DNA of 64,000 nt, from the NCBI GenBank assembly GCA_049115575.1, contig JAGDZU010000001.1:682001-746000 (forward strand). Reading direction: 5' to 3'. The position numbers were made by a program, and so were the translations under genes. Below, in pieces: positions 18,819 to 26,897 of the stretch. Source of the stretch: JAHEKB01 sp049115575. Lineage in GTDB: Bacteria; Bacteroidota; Bacteroidia; NS11-12g; UBA9320. The notes beneath the pieces were generated by a model. That model did not search any database. It had not been told where the DNA came from and saw only the letters and a list, made by a program, of their open reading frames with translations. The first letter of the stretch is position 1. Each line of letters opens with the position of its first letter.

Positions 18819-21376
18819 AACTTTATATGGTATTTCAACATTGGCATCATGGGTAAATAAGACCTCAGTTTAAACACGGGTTCAACATTTTCATCTAATC
18901 CTATGTAAACCATAAATGGATTCAATTGATTATACAGATTGTATATTCCAAAAGTGAACTCTGTTTTTAGCTTTTCATAATTCCTTATTCTGTGAAACGC
19001 TATATCTAGATGATGTGTTGCTGGCAATTGGTAGTTATTAATTTCATCCACCACCTCAACCAGAATTTCCTTACCGCCAATGCGAGTTACATAACGAGAA
19101 CTTGGTATGGTTACTGGATTCCCGCTTGCATAGCTGAACGATATACTCATTCGGGTTAAAGGATTAAATTGAAATGAAGCCAATAGATTCAAATTGTGAG
19201 GTCTATCAAACTTGGAAAAAAAAGTATTTCCATTATTAATTCCGCTGAATGTTCTTCTACTCCTGCTAAAAGTATAAGCACCGTCTATAGTCCATCCTCC
19301 AACATACAAGCCACCTTCTAGCTCTACTCCTGCCGAACTTCCAGATCCTGTTTCTATGCTTTTTCTCCAATCCTCATTGGAAAGCAGAAAATTACTTCCG
19401 GATTTATGTTCAATCAAGTTGCGATAATTCTTTGCGAAAAAGCCGATACTCCCCCTCCATTTTTTATATTTCAATTTGAGGCTAGTACTCATTTGAAATG
19501 ACCGCAATGGTTCTGTGCCTTTAACAATTGGTAGCCAAATGTCTACAGGTAAGCCAAGATTGTTGTTGGGCAGTAAATGAAGGAATTGAGCCATATCAGT
19601 AAGCGAAAACCTCAATTGGCTGTTCTTACTCAAATTTCTTGTAATGTATAAACGTGGCTGTATGCTGTAATAATTTTCACCATCTGCACTGAATTTTGCT
19701 AATCGCAAACCGGCGCTTATCAATCCATTAGGAGTGTAAATATTGTCTTCCAGATAGGCGTATACCTCATTTGAATTAATACGACTAATGTTAAATGTTG
19801 TGTCTGTAACACTCAATTCGCTTTCATAAAGATAACGCTGGCTAAAAGGTTTGAAACCATAGGCCACATAGCCTCCACCAAAGAGTATATGATTGTTTTT
19901 ACCAGTATACAAATCAAAATCTATATTGTTCCTCCACTCCTCTAGGCCCGTTGAATAAGAAGTCTGATTGGTTTGACTGGCTCCTATTTGATCATAGCGG
20001 TAAGAATCACTGAAGTCCATTTGAAATCCGCTATAGGCGGTCTGAACTTTCATGAAAAGACTGCTGTTCAGTACTGCGTGCCATTGTAAACCGGCTAAAG
20101 AATTTCTCCATTTTAAATCTGCTGAAGTTGTTTCTGTGGTTTGCAGCGCATCGCGCAGTTTTAATGCAGAACTGAAATTGAGTTCATCTCCCCCATTGTA
20201 AAGACTCAGTTTGAATTGGTGCTTTTTATTTGGCTGATAATGGAGTTTTGCAAATACATCGTAATACCACAAAGCAGTATTGTTCTCTTGGGCTTCGTTT
20301 CTATTAAGCACACCCTGTATTGGTTTGGTGAAGATATCGGCATAGGTTCTTCTCGCCGCTAGCGAGAAACTCAATTTTTCTTTTACTAATGGGCCATTTA
20401 TAGAAAAGCCTGAAGAAATCAGCCCTATGTCAGCATCCCCTGAGAGGCGCTCTTTATTTCCATTAAATAAGTTAACATCCAATACGCTAGACAATCTGCT
20501 TCCATATCTGCTCGGGAAAGCGTCTTTATACAGTTTAATACTGTTTATGGTGGAGCTGTTAAAAATGGAGTACAAACCCAATATGTGTAGAGTGTTGTAA
20601 ACAGGAATACCATCTATGAGAACAAAGTTTTGATCAGGACCTCCTCCTCGTACCAATAATCCAGGGTCACCTAATCCTACGTTTTGCAATCCCCCTTTCA
20701 ATCTCAAATTGCTGAGGGCATCAATTTCTCCGCCAAAACTGGCTATTCTTTGCTGAGAAGGGTCTATTTCATCAAATGAATGTGATGAGATACGGATAGC
20801 ACTATCCTGACTCCTAACAATACGGATTGGCTCAAATGATGCTATCGGACTCATATTAAAGCTGGCAAATACATCTTCATTAACAGGAATAGATGCATAG
20901 AGGTATTGATAGCCCTCTTTGATTAACAGCAGATTTATACTGTCTTGATTGGATTTTATTCTGAAAAGACCAAAATCATCAGTATATATCACCTGACCGG
21001 AATACCTGACTTCAACTTCTGAAACCAGCTCTCCATTGCTGGCATCTTTCACCAGACCTACTATCACATAACTTGGGCTCGCTGTATTCTTTTTAATGAG
21101 AACATAGTCTTGAATCACGGAGAAGCTGAGATCATTGGCATTGCATATCAAAGTGAGATAGCTCCCTACTGTTGAATAGGAACCATTTACATCCCCGCTA
21201 ATTGTATAAAGATCATCTTGTTTATAGGCAAATCGAAGATCAAAGCTGTCTTCCATTTGGCTCAAACAACTGATAAGCGATTCACTACATTTCCAATCAT
21301 TTAATGGAGTGTCTAATACAGTCTGGGCTCGACCTATACCTGCAACAAAGATTAAAAGTAGTACCGTGAATCTCAA
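18815..21376 (-). CDS. TonB-dependent receptor with STN signalling domain
   Basis: Outer-membrane receptor of 853 residues. The signal peptide ends near GRAQ. An STN-like domain spans about 30-90, then a carboxypeptidase-regulatory-like domain about 100-180, a plug about 215-300 (LLVRGGGPDQNFVLIDGIPV) and a 22-strand barrel to the terminal phenylalanine. An STN domain next to FecR and ECF sigma genes is the FecA-type arrangement, so the receptor should both import a ligand and report its presence. The start is TTG. The barrel gives no clue to the ligand, and no degradative enzyme is linked. Confidence 0.93.
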   Translation of the reverse strand: MRFTVLLLIFVAGIGRAQTVLDTPLNDWKCSESLISCLSQMEDSFDLRFAYKQDDLYTISGDVNGSYSTVGSYLTLICNANDLSFSVIQDYVLIKKNTASPSYVIVGLVKDASNGELVSEVEVRYSGQVIYTDDFGLFRIKSNQDSINLLLIKEGYQYLYASIPVNEDVFASFNMSPIASFEPIRIVRSQDSAIRISSHSFDEIDPSQQRIASFGGEIDALSNLRLKGGLQNVGLGDPGLLVRGGGPDQNFVLIDGIPVYNTLHILGLYSIFNSSTINSIKLYKDAFPSRYGSRLSSVLDVNLFNGNKERLSGDADIGLISSGFSINGPLVKEKLSFSLAARRTYADIFTKPIQGVLNRNEAQENNTALWYYDVFAKLHYQPNKKHQFKLSLYNGGDELNFSSALKLRDALQTTETTSADLKWRNSLAGLQWHAVLNSSLFMKVQTAYSGFQMDFSDSYRYDQIGASQTNQTSYSTGLEEWRNNIDFDLYTGKNNHILFGGGYVAYGFKPFSQRYLYESELSVTDTTFNISRINSNEVYAYLEDNIYTPNGLISAGLRLAKFSADGENYYSIQPRLYITRNLSKNSQLRFSLTDMAQFLHLLPNNNLGLPVDIWLPIVKGTEPLRSFQMSTSLKLKYKKWRGSIGFFAKNYRNLIEHKSGSNFLLSNEDWRKSIETGSGSSAGVELEGGLYVGGWTIDGAYTFSRSRRTFSGINNGNTFFSKFDRPHNLNLLASFQFNPLTRMSISFSYASGNPVTIPSSRYVTRIGGKEILVEVVDEINNYQLPATHHLDIAFHRIRNYEKLKTEFTFGIYNLYNQLNPFMVYIGLDENVEPVFKLRSYLPMMPMLKYHIKF

Positions 21377-21452
21377 AGCTGCAAATTACAATAAATAGAT
21401 ACCGACACCTATGACAAGGGTATCATTTCTGTTTCATAATGTTTGGTGAAAT

Positions 21453-22379
21453 TTACTTAACCGAGATGATGGAGCCTTTCAATTGAAAGTTCAAGTCTGT
21501 TAATTCTGAGATTAACTCAACGCAAGATTCCAGATTATCCTTTGGCAAGCTAATGGTATAGCGCTCTTTGAGCCACTTTTTGTGAACATCAAAAGTCACA
21601 TTGTATTGCTTTTGTATCTCCAGTAGGATTTGCTCCAAACTCATATTTTGGCAACGTATTTCCTTAGCATCTACCCATGATAAAGCAGAACTACTTATTT
21701 CCATTATACTCAATTCCTTACCATTAAACTCTAATCGCTGATCTGCAGACAAATGCTGTTTCTCACCATCATCAGCAATGAACACTACCTTGCCTTCATA
21801 TAAATCAACAGCAAAGTAATCTGAGTTTTTGAGGTTAAATAAATTGAATTTAGTGCCGAGAACCTCAATGTCGCCTCCATTTACATGAATAACAAAAGGA
21901 TGTTCTGATTTGGCAATGTCAAAATGGGCTTCCCCATTCAGTTCCACCTCTCGGTGTCTTTCGCCGTAGCCTTTGAGGCTTATAAGTTCTGAATTAACAT
22001 TCAAACTCACAGAAGAGCGATCCACAAGATCTAACTCGAGCATCTGCTCTTCCGTGGTGTAAGAAGTGTAATTATCAGACGTTAAATAAATTCCAACAGA
22101 AAAGGCTGCAAGCACCAATATGCTTGCAGCCACTTTTAGCCAATCAAAGCCAAATACCTTTGTAGGTGCTTTTACTATTGCTTTGAAATCGTTCCATGAT
22201 TCTTCCATGGAGGAGTCATCATGACTTAATTGTTTTGTCAGTTCCCAAATCTGGGCATATGCTTCATACTCCACTTTGAACTCAGCAGAAGTCTTTAACA
22301 AGCCTTCTACAAGCTCCCTATCTTCCTGGCTGCCATTGCCAGAAAAATATTCGCTTAATATGTGATCATACGTTTTCAC
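21453..22379 (-). CDS. FecR family anti-sigma factor
   Basis: Membrane-spanning anti-sigma regulator of 308 residues from a GTG start. The cytoplasmic N-terminal domain (about 1-75) begins YDHILSEYFSGN. One transmembrane helix covers about 80-99. The periplasmic FecR domain follows, with VLGTKFNLF, and the C-terminal DUF4974-like domain has LEQILLEIQKQYNVTFDV. It should hold the ECF sigma factor inactive until the receptor's STN domain signals. It starts 11 bases after a short ORF that resembles its own N-terminal domain. Confidence 0.93.
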   Translation of the reverse strand: MKTYDHILSEYFSGNGSQEDRELVEGLLKTSAEFKVEYEAYAQIWELTKQLSHDDSSMEESWNDFKAIVKAPTKVFGFDWLKVAASILVLAAFSVGIYLTSDNYTSYTTEEQMLELDLVDRSSVSLNVNSELISLKGYGERHREVELNGEAHFDIAKSEHPFVIHVNGGDIEVLGTKFNLFNLKNSDYFAVDLYEGKVVFIADDGEKQHLSADQRLEFNGKELSIMEISSSALSWVDAKEIRCQNMSLEQILLEIQKQYNVTFDVHKKWLKERYTISLPKDNLESCVELISELTDLNFQLKGSIISVK

Positions 22380-22390
22380 TTAATAGTTCT

Positions 22391-22537
22391 TTAATCTGTA
22401 TTCAACTGCACTCTTAAAAATTGAAGCGTTTGTTTATTATGTTCACTCTCATCTAACCAGCTGTTTACCAGCGTGATCTCAGATTCTGAACAACGTTTGA
22501 ACAAAAACTTCAATAGAAGATTACACTCCCAGATCAT
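22391..22537 (-). CDS. 48-residue ORF resembling a stand-alone FecR N-terminal domain
   Basis: A short ATG ORF of 48 residues lies in the gap between the sigma factor stop (22569) and the fecR start (22379), on the same strand. Its sequence has LLLKFLFKRCSESEI followed by VNSWLDESEHNKQTLQF. That matches the usual start of FecR proteins in Bacteroidota: a hydrophobic helix, a short turn, S-E-x-E and a second helix with W-L-x-E-S. It has no membrane helix or periplasmic part. It may be a small soluble sigma-binding protein, or the remnant of a fecR duplicate. The similarity is judged by eye. Confidence 0.5.
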   Translation of the reverse strand: MIWECNLLLKFLFKRCSESEITLVNSWLDESEHNKQTLQFLRVQLNTD

Positions 22538-22568
22538 ATATGTAATACACCCTTTATCATCTTTACCC

Positions 22569-23075
22569 CTATCCCAATCCCATTTTTATTCTAAAAAATT
22601 TCAAAGCTTTGGTCATTTGGTTCTCTACAGTCTTCACTGAGATCTCCAATAAGTCTGCTATTTCTCTATTATTTAAACCATCAATTCTACTCATCACAAA
22701 CACCTGACGACATCTGTCTGGAAGCTCTTGTAGCCAGTTCTCTAAGGTCTTCACATTCTCTTTGTCTTCCATTATACTTGAAGGGGTTACTTCTTCTGGG
22801 GGATCTGCATCTACTTGCAGCCACTGCTTGTTTTCTTTTCTCATATGGTTCAATGCAGCGTTTTTTGTCGCCTGAAAAGCATAAGATTTCAGACGCTTAG
22901 GTGCATCTGTATCAAATGGACCCAGGCTATCTCGCTTTTCCCATAGTTTAACAAAAACATCATTGACTATTTCTTTGGCATCGGCTTCTGAACGAAGGAT
23001 GTAAATCGCAAAGGCAAATAGCGATGGCTGTAGCTTTTCATAAAAAGCTTTGAAATATGATAAGTTCTCTGCCAA
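22569..23075 (-). CDS. ECF RNA polymerase sigma factor
   Basis: Sigma-70 family ECF factor of 168 residues, Bacteroidota FecI-like type. Region 2 covers about 12-80 (YILRSEADAKEIVNDVFVKLWEK) and region 4 about 110-160 (LPDRCRQVFVMSRIDGLNNREIA, then a helix-turn-helix with VKTVENQM). It should direct transcription of the downstream receptor genes. The start is a TTG 7 bases after an exact -7 box at 23083-23090, which makes a nearly leaderless message likely; there is no ATG at the N-terminus. Confidence 0.93.
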   Translation of the reverse strand: MAENLSYFKAFYEKLQPSLFAFAIYILRSEADAKEIVNDVFVKLWEKRDSLGPFDTDAPKRLKSYAFQATKNAALNHMRKENKQWLQVDADPPEEVTPSSIMEDKENVKTLENWLQELPDRCRQVFVMSRIDGLNNREIADLLEISVKTVENQMTKALKFFRIKMGLG

Positions 23076-23082
23076 TCGCAGG

Positions 23083-23090
23083 CAAAGGTA
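23083..23090 (-). promoter_or_regulatory. -7 box TACCTTTG for the sigma/FecR operon
   Basis: On the minus strand, TACCTTTG is an exact TAnnTTTG match ending 7 bases before the sigma-factor TTG. It supports both the TTG start and expression of the sigma operon from a housekeeping promoter. Confidence 0.6.
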
Positions 23091-23203
23091 GTTTCAGCTA
23101 TGTTGTGGTTATGCACCACTGTAGGCAGGTGTAAAGAGCTATGGACGGCCTGAAGTTCTATTACACGCTTTCCACTTAGATCCATGATATCAGTAGAAGT
23201 CAT
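23091..23203 (-). other. possible decayed T9SS sorting-domain fragment
   Basis: Between the tRNA-Cys terminator and the sigma promoter, one minus-strand frame reads DIMDLSGKRVIELQ, then SSLHLPTVV. This is the order seen in T9SS type A tails (IYDLSGKxV, then LPxGVY). It starts with ATG, lacks the rest of a cargo protein and then runs out of frame into the sigma gene. It may be a relic or chance. Confidence 0.2.
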
Positions 23204-23207
23204 TAAT

Positions 23208-23238
23208 AAAAAAACCCATCAGCTTTGCTGATGGGTTT
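23208..23238 (-). terminator. tRNA-Cys terminator
   Basis: A perfect 12-bp stem AAACCCATCAGC / GCTGATGGGTTT with a three-base loop lies 6 bases after tRNA-Cys and is followed on the minus strand by a run of seven T. It is a strong intrinsic terminator. Confidence 0.9.
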
Positions 23239-23244
23239 GTCTTG

Positions 23245-23315
23245 AGGTCGGAACCGGATTCGAACCGGTGTAAAAGGTTTTGCAGACCTCTGCCTAGCCA
23301 CTCGGCCATCCGACC
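23245..23315 (-). tRNA. tRNA-Cys (GCA)
   Basis: A 71-base cloverleaf on the minus strand. The acceptor stem GGTCGGA pairs with TCCGACC, the anticodon loop CTGCAAA gives GCA, the T loop is TTCGAAT and the discriminator is T73, as expected for Cys. CCA is not encoded. An exact -7 box lies 13 bases upstream and an intrinsic terminator follows. Confidence 0.97.
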
Positions 23316-23328
23316 CTTTTAAGGTGCG

Positions 23329-23336
23329 CAAAAATA
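23329..23336 (-). promoter_or_regulatory. -7 box TATTTTTG for tRNA-Cys
   Basis: The minus strand reads TATTTTTG, ending 13 bases before the tRNA 5' end. The same eight bases precede the tRNA-Ser cluster and the tRNA-Met/Ile2 gene in this window. A TTG occurs 21 bases further upstream. Confidence 0.65.
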
Positions 23337-23449
23337 GAGTTTTATTATAATTAGAGACAATCATATCATCCTATTTAAGTAATCAGAACAAAAATCATTC
23401 ATCATTATTATGAGCTAATTCAATATCTTGCAGTTTCACTTTATTTCAA

Positions 23450-23974
23450 ATGAACTTCTCATTAGACAAAAGCCTAGAAATCTTAACAAATACACCCAAG
23501 GTTGTCAATGCTATGTTAAGAGGATTATCCGCTGACTGGACCATGGAAAACGAGGGAGGGGAAAGCTGGAGTGCCTTTGATATAGTGGGGCATCTCATAC
23601 ATGGAGAGAAAACAGATTGGGTTGAACGAACCTCTATCATTCTGAAAGATGGAGAACCGGAAACCTTTACTCCATTTGATCGTTTTGCTCAATTTGAAGA
23701 TAGCAAGGGGAAAAGCTTGGAACAATTACTCAATCAATTTGATGCTTTGCGATCGAAGAACCTCGCTTGGATTAGAGCATTAAATCTAAATGAAGGTGAC
23801 TATAACAAAATCGGAATTCACCCAGCACTAGGAGAAGCTACACTTTCTCAATTATTATCTAGTTGGGTTGTGCATGATTTGAGTCATATAGCACAAATAA
23901 GCAGAGTTTTAGCTCATCAGTATAAAGATGAAGTTGGGCCTTGGAAAGCATATCTAAAAATATTGGACATATGA
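23450..23974 (+). CDS. DinB family protein
   Basis: A 174-residue protein of the DinB four-helix fold. The metal-binding histidines are likely those in FDIVGHLIHGEK (near 50) and WVVHDLSHIAQISRV (near 145). Such proteins often carry a hidden transferase or hydrolase activity; the reaction is unknown here. It is only remotely similar to the DinB-like protein at 14390. The stop overlaps the next start as ATGA, and the next two genes are similarly coupled. Confidence 0.85.
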   Translation: MNFSLDKSLEILTNTPKVVNAMLRGLSADWTMENEGGESWSAFDIVGHLIHGEKTDWVERTSIILKDGEPETFTPFDRFAQFEDSKGKSLEQLLNQFDALRSKNLAWIRALNLNEGDYNKIGIHPALGEATLSQLLSSWVVHDLSHIAQISRVLAHQYKDEVGPWKAYLKILDI

Positions 23975-24327
23975 AATTTCAACTCAAAATAGAAGAATTT
24001 GCAATGATGTCTGCAGCCATCTACTTCATGCTGCAATTGGAGTATAGTTGGTGGTGGTTTCTATTGTTTGCTCTGGGACCAGATATAAGTATGCTAGGCT
24101 ATCTTGTGAATACCAAGATCGGTGCATACGCTTACAATTTGTTCCATCATAAGGGTGTTGCTTTAATCTGCATATTTCTGGGATTGACTTATGTTCATGA
24201 ATTATATGTGGTGGGACTAATTCTGTTTGGGCATTCTAGTTTAGATAGAATTTTCGGTTATGGACTTAAATATGAAGACGACTTTAAACACACTCATCTG
24301 GGTTGGTTAAAAGGTCAAGAATCATGA
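23971..24327 (+). CDS. DUF4260 family small membrane protein
   Basis: A 118-residue protein with about three hydrophobic helices. The segments LFALGPDISMLGYL, YNLFHHKGVAL and FGHSSLDRIFGYGLKY are the conserved features of DUF4260. The HH and GHSSLDR motifs suggest a metal or substrate site near the membrane, but the function is unknown. The ATG at 23971 is used because it overlaps the DinB stop; the frame's earlier TTG is less likely. Confidence 0.85.
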   Translation: MKFQLKIEEFAMMSAAIYFMLQLEYSWWWFLLFALGPDISMLGYLVNTKIGAYAYNLFHHKGVALICIFLGLTYVHELYVVGLILFGHSSLDRIFGYGLKYEDDFKHTHLGWLKGQES

Positions 24328-24989
24328 AAATCCTAGAAAAACAAGGCTGGCATTTACTCAGTGCATTAGTCTTAGTTGCTTTAACCGGCTATGCGGTTCA
24401 CAGTGGAGTCATTAATGTAAAAGGATCTTTGTGGGGCCTAACAAGTCAGAGATGGTTAGATATAGCTATTTTAATACCAATAATCCATCAGCTTTATGTA
24501 GTCTTATGTTGGCGTTATGAGTTGTACTATAAATTTTTGAGCAAGCGCTTTGGTGCCAACGGATTTAAGCTCTATACCGCTGGGTTTTTTATCATTTTTT
24601 CTCTGCGCTTCATTAGCTTGATTATTCTCGCTATTTCCAATAAAGGCAGTTTTAACTCTTCAGCAATCACGGTTTATATAGCTATAATTGTTATAGCACT
24701 ATTGGGTGGATATGCCATGTATTCCACAGCTCGATTTTTTGGAATGAAAAGAGCAGTTGGGCAAGATCACTTTGACCCAAGCATGAAAAACGTTCCTTTA
24801 GTAAAGAAAGGTATATTCAAATACACCAACAATGGCATGTATGTATACGCATTGACCCTGCTTTACTTGCCAGGATTGATAGCATTTTCATCTGCTGCAC
24901 TAGCAGGAGCATTGTTTAACCATATATTCATTTGGGCACATTTCTATTTTACAGAAAAACCTGATATGAAGAAGATTTACGGCAACTAA
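24324..24989 (+). CDS. ICMT/phospholipid methyltransferase-like membrane protein
   Basis: A 221-residue membrane protein with five or six helices. The region GQDHFDPSMK, then LVKKGIFKYTNNGMY, and a final HFYFTEKPDMKKIYG resemble the SAM-binding half of isoprenylcysteine carboxyl or phospholipid N-methyltransferases. It may methylate a lipid or small molecule; the substrate is not known. The ATG at 24324 overlaps the DUF4260 stop (ATGA). The gene converges on the diheme peroxidase gene with a 9-bp gap. Confidence 0.65.
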   Translation: MKILEKQGWHLLSALVLVALTGYAVHSGVINVKGSLWGLTSQRWLDIAILIPIIHQLYVVLCWRYELYYKFLSKRFGANGFKLYTAGFFIIFSLRFISLIILAISNKGSFNSSAITVYIAIIVIALLGGYAMYSTARFFGMKRAVGQDHFDPSMKNVPLVKKGIFKYTNNGMYVYALTLLYLPGLIAFSSAALAGALFNHIFIWAHFYFTEKPDMKKIYGN

Positions 24990-24998
24990 TCTTACCTG

Positions 24999-25991
24999 CT
25001 AAAAGGGATCTGAAAGTGCAGGATTGTTTACAAAAGCCGTGTCTGTAAAAGTCTGAAGAAATGCTACCAAATCAGCTTTCTCCTCTGTTGTTAGTTGCAA
25101 GCCGCCATTATTTATTTGTTTCATTAATGGATCTATAGTAGGAGAATTAATCAAACCAGTGCTGTAGAATTCAACAACCTCTTCTAAAGTACTAAATCTA
25201 CCATCGTGCATATAGGGTGCAGTGAGCGCGATGTTTCTCAAGGTTGGAGTCTTGAATTTTCCTAAATCTTTGGGATCGGAAGTTACTTCCATTCGCCCTT
25301 GGTCTGGATTGGCGTCTAAACCTGTATTGTGAAAATCATTATTCGTGAGCAAACTGGTTCCATGGCAATGAAAACAATCTCCTTTCTCAGAGAAATACAA
25401 ATTGAGTCCTCTGATTTCTTGTGCGGTAAATTGAGTAGCCCCTATTCTATATAAATCGTATTTGGAATATCCAGAAAACTTGGTGCGTTCAAACTGCGCT
25501 AAAGCATAGGCTAGTTCTTTATTTGTGATTTCTTCAACTCCAAAAGCCTTTTTAAACTTATCTCTATAAATTGGGTCTGCATTGATAACCTCCAAATCGG
25601 CTTTAAAGAAATCTTTGACCTCAAAGAGCATTATGTCTTCTAAACTTCCTTCAACAGCACCATTCCAAAGAAACTTGTTTGCATAGCCCAGATTTACATG
25701 AATTAAAGCATTAGAGCTATAAGTAGTAAAAGAAGTAGATTGTTCATGACAACTGGCACATGCATGATCCTGAGTCTCATGTAAAATGGGGTCATAGTAC
25801 AACATTCTTCCAAGCTCAACGCCTTCTATTGTAAGTGGATTGTCTTCAGGAATCTTCATTACTGGTAAGTGAGAAGGAGTCTGCAAGTCAAAAGGTGTTG
25901 TCATATAACCAGATGGCTCATCCTTTGGTCCACAGGAGGCAAGGAAGCCACCCATGGACAACAACAAAAGGATATATAAAAAGTGCTTCAT
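24999..25991 (-). CDS. diheme cytochrome c peroxidase/MauG-type lipoprotein (MbnH-like)
   Basis: A periplasm-facing lipoprotein of 330 residues with lipobox ASC (Cys 20). Two c-type heme motifs are present, CASCH at 78-82 and CFHCH at 206-210, with the family's LRNIALTAPYMHDGRF in the C-terminal third. Such enzymes reduce peroxide or oxidise partner residues. The gene directly follows an MbnP-like gene. In methanotrophs the MbnH enzyme of the same family converts a tryptophan of MbnP to kynurenine for copper binding, so a comparable role is a reasonable inference. The ATG at 25991 gives the signal peptide directly. Confidence 0.87.
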   Translation of the reverse strand: MKHFLYILLLLSMGGFLASCGPKDEPSGYMTTPFDLQTPSHLPVMKIPEDNPLTIEGVELGRMLYYDPILHETQDHACASCHEQSTSFTTYSSNALIHVNLGYANKFLWNGAVEGSLEDIMLFEVKDFFKADLEVINADPIYRDKFKKAFGVEEITNKELAYALAQFERTKFSGYSKYDLYRIGATQFTAQEIRGLNLYFSEKGDCFHCHGTSLLTNNDFHNTGLDANPDQGRMEVTSDPKDLGKFKTPTLRNIALTAPYMHDGRFSTLEEVVEFYSTGLINSPTIDPLMKQINNGGLQLTTEEKADLVAFLQTFTDTAFVNNPALSDPF

Positions 25992-25992
25992 C

Positions 25993-26727
25993 TTAATTAA
26001 TACTACCAAGTTTTACAATGTTCGCGCCGTTCTTTTGCAATTTCACCTGCATTGGCATATTCCCCATAATCATGCTCATCACCTTAATGCTCATCTCATT
26101 TGGAGCTTCCATCCAATGGTCTAGGTCTAAAATCAATTCTATGGCATGTGAAGCATTAACCACATTTAAAGTCAATGGTAAATCATAGCGGATGCTGAAA
26201 TCATTAGCCATAGTTGGGCCTGTATGCATTTGGAAGTTTTCTACATTGGGACCATCTTGATACTTGCCTTCAAACTTCATGTAATGGTATCCACCACCCA
26301 TAGGTAAGGGCCATTCCATTAAGCTCTCCGGTGGATTACTATACATCCCATCTACATTCCTTGCGGAGTCAATTCCAAAGAAAAAGCTAAGCTTGTTGTA
26401 ATTCCCTTGAGGGATTGTTTTTTCAATGGAATAATCGGCAACCATTCTACCGTCTACATAGTTCAAGTCTGCGAGAAGCACACTGTCACCATTGGTATTG
26501 TGCAGCATCACACCAGAAACAAAGTACTTTAAGGTGCTTACACCGAAGGTATCACCAAGGGAGTTCCTGTAGATTAACGTATCCCATGACAAATCCATAT
26601 CGTTTACCTTGTGAGTAAAATTAATCTTCACATTAGTAGTTGGATCTGGTTCAGGTTCTTCTTCTTTGCAGCCACTGTTAAAAACCAATGCTGCAGCAAT
26701 CAGTACTAAAAAGTATTTAAATCTCAT
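25993..26727 (-). CDS. MbnP-like copper-handling lipoprotein
   Basis: A 244-residue lipoprotein with lipobox NSGC (Cys 20). It then has KINFTHKVNDMDL, LKYFVSGVMLHN, FFFGIDSARN and a MEWPLPMGGGYHYMKFEGKY stretch, the pattern of the MbnP family (periplasmic copper-binding beta sandwich). Tryptophans near residue 50 and in MEWPLP are candidates for oxidation by the neighbouring diheme enzyme. The stop is one base from the partner's start, so the pair is co-expressed. Bacteroidota carry this pair without methanobactin genes, and none is seen here. Confidence 0.83.
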   Translation of the reverse strand: MRFKYFLVLIAAALVFNSGCKEEEPEPDPTTNVKINFTHKVNDMDLSWDTLIYRNSLGDTFGVSTLKYFVSGVMLHNTNGDSVLLADLNYVDGRMVADYSIEKTIPQGNYNKLSFFFGIDSARNVDGMYSNPPESLMEWPLPMGGGYHYMKFEGKYQDGPNVENFQMHTGPTMANDFSIRYDLPLTLNVVNASHAIELILDLDHWMEAPNEMSIKVMSMIMGNMPMQVKLQKNGANIVKLGSIN

Positions 26728-26782
26728 AATCTTAATTTTTCAACCCCTAAAGTCGCAATTCTCTAGACTATAAAAAAGGGCG

Positions 26783-26796
26783 CTGATTCAAATCAG
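26783..26796. promoter_or_regulatory. FNR-like inverted repeat upstream of mbnP-like gene
   Basis: CTGATT-CA-AATCAG, a perfect 14-bp inverted repeat that contains TGAT-N4-ATCA, the core of FNR-type sites. It lies 56 bp upstream of the mbnP-like ATG, on the promoter side. Function is inferred. Confidence 0.4.
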
Positions 26797-26842
26797 TCTC
26801 GCTTTTGACATTGGTCATACAAATAACTGATACTTAAGACAC

Positions 26843-26864
26843 TTAGGTAACAAATGTTACTTAA
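26843..26864. promoter_or_regulatory. GTAAC-N4-GTTAC palindrome, Crp/Fnr-type candidate operator
   Basis: Arms TTAGGTAAC and GTTACTTAA, separated by AAAT, match at 8 of 9 positions. The GTAAC-N4-GTTAC core is a half-site arrangement used by some Crp/Fnr regulators such as HcpR-like proteins. It sits 116 bp upstream of the mbnP-like start and 34 bp past the tlpA stop, with no T-run to suggest a terminator. Confidence 0.45.
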
Positions 26865-26897
26865 ACTAGATGTGATTTGTCTTGATTTCTTTGGGGT

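Noticed and set aside
26843..26864. Reading the palindrome as the tlpA terminator
   Set aside because: The arms are not GC-rich and no T-run follows on the minus strand; operator is more consistent.
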